Of a stretch of 64,000 nucleotides of DNA, positions 42,859-52,343 are shown one piece after another. Source of the stretch: Sulfurovum sp. (GTDB lineage Bacteria; Campylobacterota; Campylobacteria; Campylobacterales; Sulfurovaceae). Made by a program: the position numbers and the translations under genes. The stretch covers positions 18,433 through 82,432 of the forward strand of contig NVUY01000013.1 in the NCBI GenBank assembly GCA_002733215.1, written 5' to 3'. Under the pieces are notes generated by a model, which did not search any database, was not told the DNA's origin, and was given only the letters and a program-made list of their open reading frames with translations. Numbering within the stretch: the first letter of the stretch is position 1; the number at the start of each line of letters is the position of its first letter.

Positions 42859-44265
42859 ATGCGATTAAAATCCATCTTCACTAACAGCTTTGGTATCTTA
42901 TTTTCACGTGTGACAGGTTTGGGACGTGATGTGCTTATGGCTTCTGCATTGGGGGCTTCTATCTGGTCTGATATGTTCTTTGTGGCCTTTAAACTCCCTA
43001 ACCTTTTTCGCCGTATCTTTGCTGAAGGTGCATTTACACAGGCTTTTATGCCTTCTTTCATCGCTTCAAGGCATAAAGGGGTCTTTGCCACAGCCATATT
43101 TTTACGTTTTCTACTTTTTTTAATGGCTTTTTCTCTGCTCATTACTTTCTTTCCAGAACCCATTACAAAACTCTTAGCCTGGGGTTGGTCATCAGAGCAA
43201 ATAGGACAAACAGCGCCACTCACCGCCATAAACTTCTGGTACCTAGACCTCATCTTCATTGTGACATTTTTAGCGACCCTGCTACAGTATAAAGAGCATT
43301 TTGTAACGACAGCGATGTCCACTGCCCTGCTCAATATCTCCATGATCGCTGCACTCTACCTCTACATGAAAGAAGATCCCAAATCGGTAGCTTATGCTTT
43401 GAGTTTTGCTGTACTCATCGGGGGTACACTGCAAGTGCTTGTACACCTTATAGCCCTGCAAAAATTCAACTTGCACAAACTTCTCCTGGGCGGTTGGAAA
43501 TATAGAAAAAATAAAGACGTGGAAGAAGAAAAAAAACATTTTCAATCCCTCTTTTTACCGGGTATACTTGGAAACTCTACACCGCAGATCTCTGCTTTCA
43601 TAGACACTATCCTGGCTACTTTTCTCATGACCGGTTCTGTCTCCTTTCTTTTTTATGCCAACCGTGTCTTTCAGCTTCCTCTTGCCATCATCGCTATTGC
43701 CACGGCCACCGTTCTTTTTCCAGCTGTCTCAAAAGCATTAAAGAATGGGCAGGAAGAGGTAGCATACTCCAATTTAAATAAAGCTTTTTGGTTACTTACT
43801 TTTCTACTCGGTGCTGCCATGCTGGGAGGTATATTATTGGCTGAACCCATTGTTTGGTTACTTTTTGAAAGAGGAAAGTTTACATCGATACAAACCTTAG
43901 AAACAGTCACTGTACTTCAAATGTATATGATAGGACTTTTGCCTTTTGGTCTGGCAAAACTCTTTTCACTTTTTCTTTATGCTTCACACAGACACCTCAA
44001 AGCAGCAAAGATCGCTGTATATTCACTCATCACTTCTGTGACATTTTCTCTGATACTCATGCATCCTATGGGAGCATCAGGACTTGCCTTAGCCGGGAGT
44101 ATCGGGGGATGGGTGCTGTTCATCTTTACCATAAGAGAAGTAGGAACAGAAAGATTTTTAGAGATTATAAAATCTAAAAGATCACTCTATTTTGTAATCA
44201 TGATGCTTATCTTTAGTTTCGTTATTTATTTTATGAACCAATGGATACTTACGATTATTAGATAA
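42859..44265 (+). CDS. murJ: MurJ-type lipid II flippase
   Basis: A 468-residue integral membrane protein with about 14 helices of the MATE-like fold. Motifs: SIFTNSFGILFSRVTGLGRD (residues 5-24), FKLPNLFRRIFAEGAFTQAF (about 46-65), LLFERGKFTSIQTLETVTVL (about 330-349), LFSLFLYASHRH. These are typical of MurJ, which carries lipid II across the cytoplasmic membrane for cell-wall synthesis. I start at the ATG at 42859, because a TAAAAT box lies at about 42834 and the family usually begins here; an earlier in-frame ATG at 42826 lies within that promoter region. Divergent from pyk with about 110 bp between. ruvA, murJ and cysS keep their Campylobacter order. Confidence 0.9.
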   Translation: MRLKSIFTNSFGILFSRVTGLGRDVLMASALGASIWSDMFFVAFKLPNLFRRIFAEGAFTQAFMPSFIASRHKGVFATAIFLRFLLFLMAFSLLITFFPEPITKLLAWGWSSEQIGQTAPLTAINFWYLDLIFIVTFLATLLQYKEHFVTTAMSTALLNISMIAALYLYMKEDPKSVAYALSFAVLIGGTLQVLVHLIALQKFNLHKLLLGGWKYRKNKDVEEEKKHFQSLFLPGILGNSTPQISAFIDTILATFLMTGSVSFLFYANRVFQLPLAIIAIATATVLFPAVSKALKNGQEEVAYSNLNKAFWLLTFLLGAAMLGGILLAEPIVWLLFERGKFTSIQTLETVTVLQMYMIGLLPFGLAKLFSLFLYASHRHLKAAKIAVYSLITSVTFSLILMHPMGASGLALAGSIGGWVLFIFTIREVGTERFLEIIKSKRSLYFVIMMLIFSFVIYFMNQWILTIIR

Positions 44266-44271
44266 TTATGT

Positions 44272-44291
44272 GGTCGGTAAACCAACCCTAC
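44272..44291. repeat. REP unit, GTAGGGTCGG family
   Basis: GGTCGGTAAACCAACCCTAC, the reverse complement form of the GTAG-headed unit, six bases after the murJ stop. It may also help end transcription. Confidence 0.75.
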
Positions 44292-44322
44292 AAAATATAA
44301 TCCTCCTTTCATTAAATCACAC

Positions 44323-44406
44323 GAAGTGTGCCCTGTCTCTGTGAACGACCTTGTAAGCAAAGCGATTCGAGAACAGAGACGATTTTTGGTACCCCAAGGG
44401 CACTTC
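44323..44406. repeat. 84-bp nested inverted repeat
   Basis: GAAGTGTGCCC (44323) pairs with GGGCACTTC (44398), and GTCTCTGT (44335) with ACAGAGAC (44373). The centre holds AAGCAAAG and CGATTCGAG, similar in style to the murF element at 13187. Non-coding, probably a miniature element or hairpin. The rest of this 270-bp gap is AT-rich with no gene. Confidence 0.6.
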
Positions 44407-44494
44407 CTATGGGCATAAATTTTTTCTAAAAAAATGAAGAGAAAAACAACACCTCGATCAAAATGAATGGCAATATGTTAAAGTAAATCAAATT

Positions 44495-44532
44495 GAAGTA
44501 TGTATTCCCACGCAAAGCAGCATGGAAACGAG
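44495..44532. repeat. Diverged repeat of the GGAGTATGCATTCCC family
   Basis: GAAGTATGTATTCCCACG, then CAAAG and CATGGAAACGAG. It lies six bases from the stop codon of the PAS gene. Confidence 0.7.
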
Positions 44533-44538
44533 AAAAAA

Positions 44539-45102
44539 CTAACTTTGAGCCTCTATATAATCTTGATAACCTTCACTAGCCATAAAAATTTTATTATCAA
44601 TATATTCATCCCCCTGATATTTTGTATATATTTCCTCCACTTCTTTAATAGTTTCCGGATAGGCTATTTTGCGACTTGCAATGAAACCTATGATCTCAGC
44701 ATTTTCATCAAGTTTAGCCTGGACATAAACAAGTGTCCAATAAAACTTACCATCTTTTCTTATGTTCTTCACATACCCACGCCATACTTTTTTAGCAGAA
44801 ATAATCTTCCACATTGCCCTAAAAACGCCCTTAGGCATATCAGGGTGGCGATTGATACTATGAGGTGAACCTATCAATTCTTCTTTAGTAAAACCTGTTA
44901 TCTCCCTAAAATGACGGTTTGTATAAGTGATGATGCCTTCAGTATCTGTCTCAGAGATCATCACAGCATCCTTAGGAAATACTTCTTCATCAACAGGCAT
45001 ATGTTTAAAAATTTTCTCATGATTTATAGTGTTTTCAACAATATATGGATTAGTCATTTCCTCATTATTTACAGTGTTTATAACAATATGTGGACTAGTC
45101 AT
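44539..45102 (-). CDS. Aer-type PAS-domain protein
   Basis: A 187-residue soluble protein with one PAS domain (about 45-155). The motifs AVMISETDTEGIITYTNRHF, ITGFTKEELIGSPHSINRHPDMPKGVF (about 69-95), VWRGYVKNIRKDGKFYW (about 105-121) are those of the Aer redox sensor PAS, which binds FAD. There is no membrane helix or HAMP/signalling domain, so it must act by partner binding. Odd: residues 1-15 (TSPHIVINTVNNEEM) are nearly repeated at 16-30 (TNPYIVENTINHEK), a 45-bp tandem duplication. AGGAG lies before the ATG at 45102. It stands alone and divergent from cysS. Confidence 0.85.
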   Translation of the reverse strand: MTSPHIVINTVNNEEMTNPYIVENTINHEKIFKHMPVDEEVFPKDAVMISETDTEGIITYTNRHFREITGFTKEELIGSPHSINRHPDMPKGVFRAMWKIISAKKVWRGYVKNIRKDGKFYWTLVYVQAKLDENAEIIGFIASRKIAYPETIKEVEEIYTKYQGDEYIDNKIFMASEGYQDYIEAQS

Positions 45103-45223
45103 TTTCTTCTCCTTAATTTAATAGCACATACTACAATAGTATTGTCAAAAAATTGTCAAAAATAACCCTAACCTTATTTTGGCTATAATCACAACACTCC
45201 AAAAAATAAAGGTCTAACTACAG

Positions 45224-46624
45224 ATGCACATCTACGACAGCGTACAGAAAACAAAACTTCCTTTTGGACCCATCCGTGAGGGTGAAGCAAGTATCTATGT
45301 CTGTGGTCCAACCGTTTATGATGATGCACACCTCGGACATGCACGCAGTTCTCTTGCATTTGACCTCCTTTCGCGTACACTCAAAGCCCTAAACTATAAA
45401 GTAACGATGGCTAAGAATTTTACAGATATTGATGACAAGATCATCAAAAAGGTGGAAGAGACTGGTCAAAGCATGGAAGAGATCACCTCTTTTTACATCG
45501 ACCGTTACCTTAAAGAGATGGCTGCACTGGGCGTAGAGCGTGCAGACATAGAACCCAAAGCCACAGAGTCACTCCAGGCCATAGAGAACATGATACAAAA
45601 GCTTATCGATCAGGACAATGCTTATGTCATTTCAACAGGGGATGTTTACTTCGATACTTCCAAAGACAGTCATTACGGAGAGATCTCACATCAGGTGGGT
45701 GAAGATGAAGACAACCAGAGCCGTGTAGCACACACTTCTGAAAAAAGAAACCCTAAAGATTTTGCACTTTGGAAAGCCTGTAAGGGTAAAGACGACATCT
45801 GTTTTGATACGGCTTTCTCTCCTGGTCGTCCAGGCTGGCACATCGAATGTTCTGCAATGATAGAAGAACACTTTAGCGGAAATGATGAGTATAGCATAGA
45901 CATCCACGGTGGAGGGGCAGACTTACTTTTTCCTCACCATGAAAATGAAGCAGCCCAGAGCCGCTGTGCCATAGGGCATGAACTTTCAAAATACTGGATG
46001 CATAACGGTTTTGTACAGATAGACGGTGAAAAGATGAGTAAATCTTTAGGGAACAGTTTTTTTCTGAAAGATGCTCTCAAGATCTATGACGGAGAAGTGT
46101 TGCGCTATTATCTGAATTCTGTACACTACCGAAATGATTTTAACTTCTCGGAAGAAGAGTTGCAAACTTCAAAAAAGAGACTGGATAAACTTTACCGACT
46201 TAAAAAACGTGTCTCTCCAGGTAAAGCTTCTGCAGTCAATAAAACATTTAAAAAAGCGCTGCTTGATGCTATGGGAGACGACTTGAACATTTCCACAGCC
46301 CTTGCGGTCATAGATGAAATGATCGCTTCAACCAATGATACTCTGGATACCAATCCAAAGAACAAGTCGCTAAAAAAAGAGACTCTGGCAAACATAACAT
46401 TCATCGACACACTTTTAGGTTTTGGCGGGAAAGAACCTTTTTCCTACTTTCAGATAGGGGTGGATGAAGCCTTAAAAGCAGAAATAGCAAAACTCATTGA
46501 AGCACGGACAAACGCAAAAAAAGAGAAAAACTTTGAACGCTCAGATGCCCTGCGTGATGAGCTCACAGCACTGGGTATTTCCATCATGGATACGCCTGAG
46601 GGCACACTCTGGGAGAAGGCATAA
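45224..46624 (+). CDS. cysS: Cysteine-tRNA ligase
   Basis: A 466-residue class I synthetase that charges tRNA-Cys. The HIGH-type motif is in YDDAHLGHARS (about 32-42), the zinc ligand C26 is in YVCGPTVYD, further zinc ligands lie in GWHIECSAM and HHENEAAQSRCA, and KMSKSLGN (about 268-275) is the second signature. The C-terminus ends with the tRNA-binding region KKEKNFERSDALRDELTALGISI. Length is typical. The ABC exporter gene starts two bases after the stop, so they are co-transcribed as in Campylobacter jejuni. Confidence 0.96.
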   Translation: MHIYDSVQKTKLPFGPIREGEASIYVCGPTVYDDAHLGHARSSLAFDLLSRTLKALNYKVTMAKNFTDIDDKIIKKVEETGQSMEEITSFYIDRYLKEMAALGVERADIEPKATESLQAIENMIQKLIDQDNAYVISTGDVYFDTSKDSHYGEISHQVGEDEDNQSRVAHTSEKRNPKDFALWKACKGKDDICFDTAFSPGRPGWHIECSAMIEEHFSGNDEYSIDIHGGGADLLFPHHENEAAQSRCAIGHELSKYWMHNGFVQIDGEKMSKSLGNSFFLKDALKIYDGEVLRYYLNSVHYRNDFNFSEEELQTSKKRLDKLYRLKKRVSPGKASAVNKTFKKALLDAMGDDLNISTALAVIDEMIASTNDTLDTNPKNKSLKKETLANITFIDTLLGFGGKEPFSYFQIGVDEALKAEIAKLIEARTNAKKEKNFERSDALRDELTALGISIMDTPEGTLWEKA

Positions 46625-46626
46625 GC

Positions 46627-48333
46627 ATGAAAGACCTCATCAGACAGTATCTGCCTTATTTAGCAGGGTATAAAAAACAGTTTTTCTTTGCCATCCTGGG
46701 AATGATCGCTATTGCCGTGGGTACAGCAGGTACAGCGCAACTCATCAAACCCGTCCTTGATGATGTCTTCATCAACAAAGATGAACAGATGCTTGCACTC
46801 ATGCCTTTTCTTTTGGTGGCTGTGTTCATGCTTAAAGGCATAGGGCGATACGTACAAACTTACTACACCTCTTACATCGGTCAGGATGTGGTACGAAAAC
46901 TGCGTGACAAACTTGTTTCACATATCACTTACCTCGATATAGATTTTTTTAAAAACATGCACTCAGGAGAGATACTCTCCCGTGTGACAAATGACATCTC
47001 CCGCATCCAAATGGTCGTTGCCAACATCATCCCTGATCTCATGAGAGAGATCATGATCATCTTGGCATTGACGGGGTATGTGATCTATGAAAGCCCAAAA
47101 CTTGCTTTCTATTTTCTTATCATTATGCCTCTAGCCATCTTCCCTCTCACCAGACTTGCAAAAAAGATGCGTAAATACTCTAAACTCTCCCAAGAGAGTA
47201 CAGCAGATATGACTTCCAGACTTGGAGAAATTTTATCAAACATAGAAGTCATTAAATCCAACTCAAGCCAAAACTATGAAGAAAAGCGTTTTGGAAAAGA
47301 GAACCAAAATGTTTTCAAGTACATTATGAAACAGGTACGAATCAATGCCCTGATCTCACCTATTATGGAGATTCTAGGTTCTGTTGCCATAGGTGTGGTG
47401 ATCTATTTCGGAGGGAAAGAAGTGATAGACGGGCATATGACAGTGGGTGCATTTTTTGCTTTTTCTACCGCACTGTTTATGCTTTACACTCCCATAAAAC
47501 GTCTCTCTACACTGTACAACAAAGCACAAGATGCCATCACTGCCAACATCCGTATGCATGAGCTTCTCGATACCAAACCTGGTATCATTTCAGGAGAGAA
47601 CAAACTCAATGAGTCTATCCGGAGCATTTCTCTGGAAAACGTGTCACTGCATTACAATAATACGCCTGCACTGAAGAACATCAACTTAAATGCCCAAAAA
47701 GGAGAATCCATTGCACTTGTAGGAGACAGTGGTGCCGGTAAAAGTTCTCTGGTAAACTTACTGGTGCGTTTTTATGATCCGACTTCAGGAAAGATCTTCA
47801 TTAACGGTACAGAAAATAAAGAGTTCACCCTGAGCTCACTACATCATAAGATCGCCTATGTGACACAGCGTATCTACATCTTCAATGATACCATTGCAGC
47901 CAATGTCGCTTACGGAGAAGAGATAGATGAACAACGCGTAGTCAATGCTTTAGAAAAAGCCTATGCCATGGAATTTATAAATAAATTAGAGAATGGTATC
48001 CATACACTTTTATCTGAGAGTGGAGACAACCTCTCTGGAGGACAAAGACAGCGCATCTCTTTAGCGCGTGCCCTCTATAAAAATCCGGATATCCTCATAT
48101 TGGATGAAGCTACCTCAGCACTGGACAATAAAAGTGAAGCCCTTATACAACAAGCCTTACAAGAACTTAGATCTGAAATGATCACCTTTACGGTTGCACA
48201 TAGGCTCAGTACCATAGAAAATGCTGATATTATTTTAGTCTTTCAGGATGGAGAGATTATTTGCAGAGGTTCTCATGACACTCTGCTTCAAGAATGTGAA
48301 ACTTATCAAAAATTGGCCAAAGGTTCTCACTAA
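46627..48333 (+). CDS. MsbA-type ABC exporter
   Basis: A 568-residue half transporter. The first half (about 1-310) has six membrane helices and DKLVSHITYLDIDFFKNMHSGEILSRVTNDISRIQ (intracellular coupling region, about 94-128). The second half is the nucleotide-binding domain: ALVGDSGAGKSSLVNL (Walker A, about 364-379), NLSGGQRQRISLARAL (signature, about 472-487), ILILDEATSALD (Walker B, about 493-504) and VAHRLS (H loop). It works as a homodimer, probably flipping lipid A or another lipid. The position between cysS and pyrD matches the gene called msbA in Campylobacter. Only two bases separate it from cysS. Confidence 0.92.
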   Translation: MKDLIRQYLPYLAGYKKQFFFAILGMIAIAVGTAGTAQLIKPVLDDVFINKDEQMLALMPFLLVAVFMLKGIGRYVQTYYTSYIGQDVVRKLRDKLVSHITYLDIDFFKNMHSGEILSRVTNDISRIQMVVANIIPDLMREIMIILALTGYVIYESPKLAFYFLIIMPLAIFPLTRLAKKMRKYSKLSQESTADMTSRLGEILSNIEVIKSNSSQNYEEKRFGKENQNVFKYIMKQVRINALISPIMEILGSVAIGVVIYFGGKEVIDGHMTVGAFFAFSTALFMLYTPIKRLSTLYNKAQDAITANIRMHELLDTKPGIISGENKLNESIRSISLENVSLHYNNTPALKNINLNAQKGESIALVGDSGAGKSSLVNLLVRFYDPTSGKIFINGTENKEFTLSSLHHKIAYVTQRIYIFNDTIAANVAYGEEIDEQRVVNALEKAYAMEFINKLENGIHTLLSESGDNLSGGQRQRISLARALYKNPDILILDEATSALDNKSEALIQQALQELRSEMITFTVAHRLSTIENADIILVFQDGEIICRGSHDTLLQECETYQKLAKGSH

Positions 48334-48401
48334 TAAGATAATCTTAATATAAGGCAAGTTACCATACTATATAATATTATATAGGTTTCAGGGAGCTATT
48401 T

Positions 48402-48893
48402 GTGTCTAAAATTATTTTAATTTTAATTTTTACTCTCAGCTCACTCTTTTCTCAAGAAGATACAAAGTTTCCTTTTGTAGGTATTGGCACATCTGCACAA
48501 ACTATGAACCTCGATCTCCAAAACAACAATGAAAACACATTCTTACTGCGTTATGGACAACAAACCTTGGATTGGCGTGCTTCCATTGCTTATGAATTTA
48601 AAAACAGTGATTATCAAAGTCTTTCTGTAGAAATTGACAAGATACTCCTTGATGATCTTTTTGGTACGGCAAAATTAAGACCTTACCTGGGATTGTCCGT
48701 AGGCATACTTAAATACAAAAAGACCTTACTGGATGATACCGATGGTTTCTATTATGGGGGTAATGGCGGTTTCATTATCTATCTGACAGATACTATAGAT
48801 TTAGATCTAAGCTACCATTATAATGTCGTTCAAGATATAAAAACGCTTGACTCTATGCAGGGTGCTACCCTCTCTTTACACTATTTTTATTGA
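48402..48893 (+). CDS. Small secreted beta-rich protein, unknown
   Basis: A 163-residue protein starting at GTG eleven bases after GGGAG. It has a signal peptide (about 1-16, ending SSLFSQED) and then alternating strands (FLLRYGQQTLDWRASIAYEFKN, LRPYLGLSVGILKYKK, FIIYLTDTIDLDLSYHYNVV). The last residues TLSLHYFY are aromatic, as in small outer-membrane barrels. I recognise no family. The pyrD promoter TATAAT (about 48903) follows, so it is probably a separate unit after the ABC exporter gene. Confidence 0.65.
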   Translation: MSKIILILIFTLSSLFSQEDTKFPFVGIGTSAQTMNLDLQNNNENTFLLRYGQQTLDWRASIAYEFKNSDYQSLSVEIDKILLDDLFGTAKLRPYLGLSVGILKYKKTLLDDTDGFYYGGNGGFIIYLTDTIDLDLSYHYNVVQDIKTLDSMQGATLSLHYFY

Positions 48894-48934
48894 TACTTAG
48901 CTATAATGTCTCTAATTTATTATGGAGTATCCCC

Positions 48935-49999
48935 TTGTCACTTTTTTCTTACCAAAACCTCAAAAAAATATTTTTTAAACTTGATCCCGAAACAGCTCAT
49001 TCTCTTGCCGGATTTGGGCTAAGAGCCATTGCTCACTGTCCTACCATACAACGTTTGGTCAAAGAGCAGAACTTTGTTGCCCATCCTATGCTCCGACAAG
49101 AGCTATTTGGAAGAACTTTCCAAAACCCTGTAGGCTTGGGTGCAGGATTTGACAAAAACGGTCAATACATCACTGCCATGCCGACCATAGGCTTTGGATA
49201 TACAGAGGTAGGGACGGTCACGCCAAAACCACAGGATGGTAACGCCAAACCAAGACTCTTCCGACTCATCGAAGACAACTCCATACAAAATGCCATGGGC
49301 TTCAACAACAAAGGCAGCTATTACATGTTACAACGTCTTAAAAAACTCTACTTTTTAGACTATCCTATAGGTATCAATATCGGCAAAAACAAACTTACCC
49401 CGGAAAATGAAGCATTGGAAGACTATGAAATACTTTTTAAAGCCTTTAAAAATTATGGTGACTACATCGTCATCAATATCTCTTCCCCCAACACACCGGG
49501 ACTCAGAGACCTTCAAAATGAAAACTTCATCAAGGCTATTTTTAAAATGGGAAAAGAGATCACCTCTCAACCTATCTTGCTGAAGATCGCCCCGGACATG
49601 GAAGCAGCCGATGCCATAGCACTGTGTAAAACAGCTGTGGATGCCGGTGCAGCGGGGATCATCGCAACCAATACGACCATAGACTATTCTCTTACGGAGC
49701 ATGCAAAAGATTTTGGCGGCATCAGCGGTGCCCTGCTGACAGAAAAATCCTACCAACTCTTCAGAGCCATAGGTAAAGAACTCTATGGGAAGACCCTGCT
49801 CATCTCTGTGGGAGGTATTGATTCGGCGGAAGAAGCATATAAACGTATCAAGGCAGGTGCAACTTTAGTTCAGATTTACTCCATGCTGATCTACAGAGGT
49901 CCTGCACTCATCAAAGAGATCAATGAAGGGATTATTACTTTATTAAAGAAAGATGGATATAGTCACATTTCAGAAGCTATCGGAGCAGATTGGAAATAA
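48935..49999 (+). CDS. pyrD: Dihydroorotate dehydrogenase, quinone-dependent
   Basis: A 354-residue class 2 enzyme that oxidises dihydroorotate and passes electrons to quinone in pyrimidine synthesis. Motifs: LDPETAHSLAGFGLR (about 15-29), NPVGLGAGFDKNGQ (about 63-76), NAMGFNNKGS, INISSPNTPGLRDLQ (catalytic Ser, about 182-196), IIATNTTIDYS and ISVGGIDSAEEAYKRIKAGA. The frame is open from 48890, but TTG at 48935 with GGAG seven bases before it and a TATAAT at about 48903 fits both the family start and the promoter. The upstream ATG lies before the promoter. It heads the pyrD, M16 peptidase, dapA block. Confidence 0.92.
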   Translation: MSLFSYQNLKKIFFKLDPETAHSLAGFGLRAIAHCPTIQRLVKEQNFVAHPMLRQELFGRTFQNPVGLGAGFDKNGQYITAMPTIGFGYTEVGTVTPKPQDGNAKPRLFRLIEDNSIQNAMGFNNKGSYYMLQRLKKLYFLDYPIGINIGKNKLTPENEALEDYEILFKAFKNYGDYIVINISSPNTPGLRDLQNENFIKAIFKMGKEITSQPILLKIAPDMEAADAIALCKTAVDAGAAGIIATNTTIDYSLTEHAKDFGGISGALLTEKSYQLFRAIGKELYGKTLLISVGGIDSAEEAYKRIKAGATLVQIYSMLIYRGPALIKEINEGIITLLKKDGYSHISEAIGADWK

Positions 50000-50002
50000 T
50001 AA

Positions 50003-50090
50003 TGGTCGATAAATCGACCCTACGAAACAAACATGTATTTCAGAATATATAACAATCGGTAATAAACACGTAGGGTCGGTTGACCGACCA
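50003..50090. repeat. REP pair (BIME), GTAGGGTCGG family
   Basis: Left unit 50003-50023 (TGGTCGATAAATCGACCCTAC) and right unit 50070-50090 (GTAGGGTCGGTTGACCGACCA) face each other with about 45 bp between. It lies just after pyrD and before the M16 peptidase gene. Confidence 0.8.
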
Positions 50091-50118
50091 AAAGATTATA
50101 TAAACGGAGAAGATCAAA

Positions 50119-51438
50119 ATGAATTTCAGAAAAAATATTATTAAATCGATCTTTGGGTTGATATTACTATCAGGAGCACTTATGGCCAATTCACTACCAG
50201 AACACTTTACAAAAACACTCGATAACGGCATGCAGATCGTTGTCATTCCTATGGATAACGATTCAGGGGTCATCACGACAGATATCTACTACAAGGTAGG
50301 AAGCAGAAATGAAGTCATGGGAAAAAGCGGTATGGCGCATATGCTTGAACATCTTGCTTTCAAATCTACAGATAAACTCAAAGAGGGTGAATTTGACACA
50401 ATTGTGAAAAGTCGCGGCGGTGTGAACAATGCAGCCACAGGTTTTGACAAAACACACTACTACATTAAGACTGCAAGTAAAAATCTGGCACTCAGCCTTG
50501 ATCTCTTCTCTGAACTCATGCATAATCTCAAACTCACAGATGAAGAGTTTCAGAAAGAGCGTGACGTTGTGGCGGAAGAGCGACGTTTAAGAACAGACAA
50601 CAACCCCATGGGTTACCTCTATTTTAGAGTCTTTAACACACACTTTACCTACCATCCTTATCACTGGCTTCCTATAGGATTTATGGAAGATATACTTTCA
50701 TGGAAGATAGAAGATATCAGAGACTTTTATCAACGCTATTATCAACCGAGCAATGCCATCTTGATCGTTGCAGGTGACATAAAACCTGAAGAGGTATTTG
50801 CAGAAGCAAACAAGTATTTTGGACCTATCAAAAATAAACACGATATCCCCAAAGTGACCGCTGTGGAACCAAAAGTAGATGGTGCGAAAAGAGCTGTGCT
50901 TCACAAAGAGAGTAACAAGGTAGATACACTGGCTATCACCTACGCTATCCCTAACTATGAACATGATGACCAGGTAGCACTTTCGGCTATCTCTCACATC
51001 TTAAGTTCTGGGAAAAGTTCCTGGTTTGAAAAAACTATTGTCAATGAAAAACAACTTGCGAACCAGGTCTATGGATACAACATGGAACTCACAGATCCAG
51101 GTGTGTTTCTCATTATGGCGATGGCTGCACCAGAAGCATCGTTAAAAGATTTAGAAAAAGAGATACTTACACAACTTGACAAACTCAAAAATGGTGAGGT
51201 CACACAAGCAGAACTTGACAAAGTAAAGATCAACACAAAAGCAGAATTCATCTACTCTTTGGAGAGCTCCTCTTCCGTTGCAGGACTCTACGGAGATTAC
51301 TATGTTAAAGGAAATATTCAGCCTTTACTTGAATATGAAGAGAAATTAGATAAAATTACACTCAAAGATATTAGCGATACTGCTAAAAAGTATTTTGATC
51401 ACAATTTTTCAACAACAGTTATATTGAAAAAGAACTAG
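50119..51438 (+). CDS. M16-family zinc peptidase
   Basis: A 439-residue secreted protease. Signal peptide (about 1-24, ending LMANSLP). The zinc motif is HMLEH (H74, E77, H78) in [15 protein letters not shown], with the downstream glutamate in [10 protein letters not shown] (about 153-158). The second, inactive half is present (about 200-430, [21 protein letters not shown]). M16 proteases of this type degrade peptides or process proteins in the periplasm; the substrate is unknown. In Helicobacter pylori and Campylobacter it stands between pyrD and dapA, as here. AGGAG-like GGAGAAG lies before the ATG. Confidence 0.9.
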   Translation: MNFRKNIIKSIFGLILLSGALMANSLPEHFTKTLDNGMQIVVIPMDNDSGVITTDIYYKVGSRNEVMGKSGMAHMLEHLAFKSTDKLKEGEFDTIVKSRGGVNNAATGFDKTHYYIKTASKNLALSLDLFSELMHNLKLTDEEFQKERDVVAEERRLRTDNNPMGYLYFRVFNTHFTYHPYHWLPIGFMEDILSWKIEDIRDFYQRYYQPSNAILIVAGDIKPEEVFAEANKYFGPIKNKHDIPKVTAVEPKVDGAKRAVLHKESNKVDTLAITYAIPNYEHDDQVALSAISHILSSGKSSWFEKTIVNEKQLANQVYGYNMELTDPGVFLIMAMAAPEASLKDLEKEILTQLDKLKNGEVTQAELDKVKINTKAEFIYSLESSSSVAGLYGDYYVKGNIQPLLEYEEKLDKITLKDISDTAKKYFDHNFSTTVILKKN

Positions 51439-51448
51439 GAAGTCAAAG

Positions 51449-52342
51449 ATGAATAACTATATTACCGGTGCAACCACTGCACTGATCACACCATTTAAAA
51501 ACGGTACATTAGATGAAGCAACTTTTGCAACACTCATCCAAAGACAGATAAACAATGGTATAGATGCCGTATGTCCTGTAGGCACAACGGGTGAATCTGC
51601 TACACTGAGCCATGATGAGCATAAAAGATGCATAGAGATAGCGGTGGAAGTCTGTAAAGGTACAAGTACCAAAGTACTTGCCGGTGCAGGAAGCAATGCC
51701 ACACATGAAGCCATAGACATTGCTAAACATGCTGAAGAGTGTGGTGTTGATGCCCTCTTCTCTGTCTCTCCTTACTACAACAAACCAAGCCAGGAAGGTC
51801 TTTACCAACACTACAAGGCGATAGCCTCTGCAGTTAAAGTCCCTTTTATGCTTTATAATGTACCGGGACGTACAGGGGTAGACATCCTGCCCGACACAGT
51901 GAAAAGACTTTTTGATGATGTAGAGAACATTATGGGTATCAAAGAAGCAACAGGTTCCATAGAAAGAACCGTTGAACTTTTAGCCAAAGTGCCTGACCTC
52001 TATGTATTTTCAGGTGATGATGTCATCGACTTTCCTATCTTGGCAAGTGGAGGGAAAGGGATCACTTCAGTCACTTCCAACCTTTTACCCGATATGAAAG
52101 CAGAGCTGGCACACACAGCACTCAAAGGTGATTTTAAAACATCAAAAGCCATCAATGATAAGCTGTTTGAGATCAACAAAGTTCTTTTCTGTGAAAGTAA
52201 CCCTATTCCGATCAAAGCGGCCATGTACATTGCAGGTCTGACGGATACACTTGAGTATCGACTACCTCTTGTAGCCCCAAGTACTGAAAATATGAAAAAG
52301 ATCGAAAACGTTATGAAAAAATATAAAATAGTAGGAGCATAA
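51449..52342 (+). CDS. dapA: 4-hydroxy-tetrahydrodipicolinate synthase
   Basis: A 297-residue (beta/alpha)8 aldolase that condenses pyruvate with aspartate semialdehyde in lysine and diaminopimelate synthesis. Motifs: [31 protein letters not shown] (about 40-56), [17 protein letters not shown] (about 106-122), [13 protein letters not shown] (about 135-147, Tyr) and GIKEATGS (Schiff-base Lys at about 163). C-terminal [11 protein letters not shown] is typical. AGGA upstream. Eleven bases from the M16 gene and two bases before the SDR gene, so it is co-transcribed. Confidence 0.96.
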   Translation: MNNYITGATTALITPFKNGTLDEATFATLIQRQINNGIDAVCPVGTTGESATLSHDEHKRCIEIAVEVCKGTSTKVLAGAGSNATHEAIDIAKHAEECGVDALFSVSPYYNKPSQEGLYQHYKAIASAVKVPFMLYNVPGRTGVDILPDTVKRLFDDVENIMGIKEATGSIERTVELLAKVPDLYVFSGDDVIDFPILASGGKGITSVTSNLLPDMKAELAHTALKGDFKTSKAINDKLFEINKVLFCESNPIPIKAAMYIAGLTDTLEYRLPLVAPSTENMKKIENVMKKYKIVGA

Positions 52343-52343
52343 A

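Noticed and set aside
42690..43343. Open frame of 217 codons on the minus strand over the start of murJ
   Set aside because: It overlaps the end of pyk and the start of murJ, both clear genes, has no ribosome-binding site and its translation resembles no protein.
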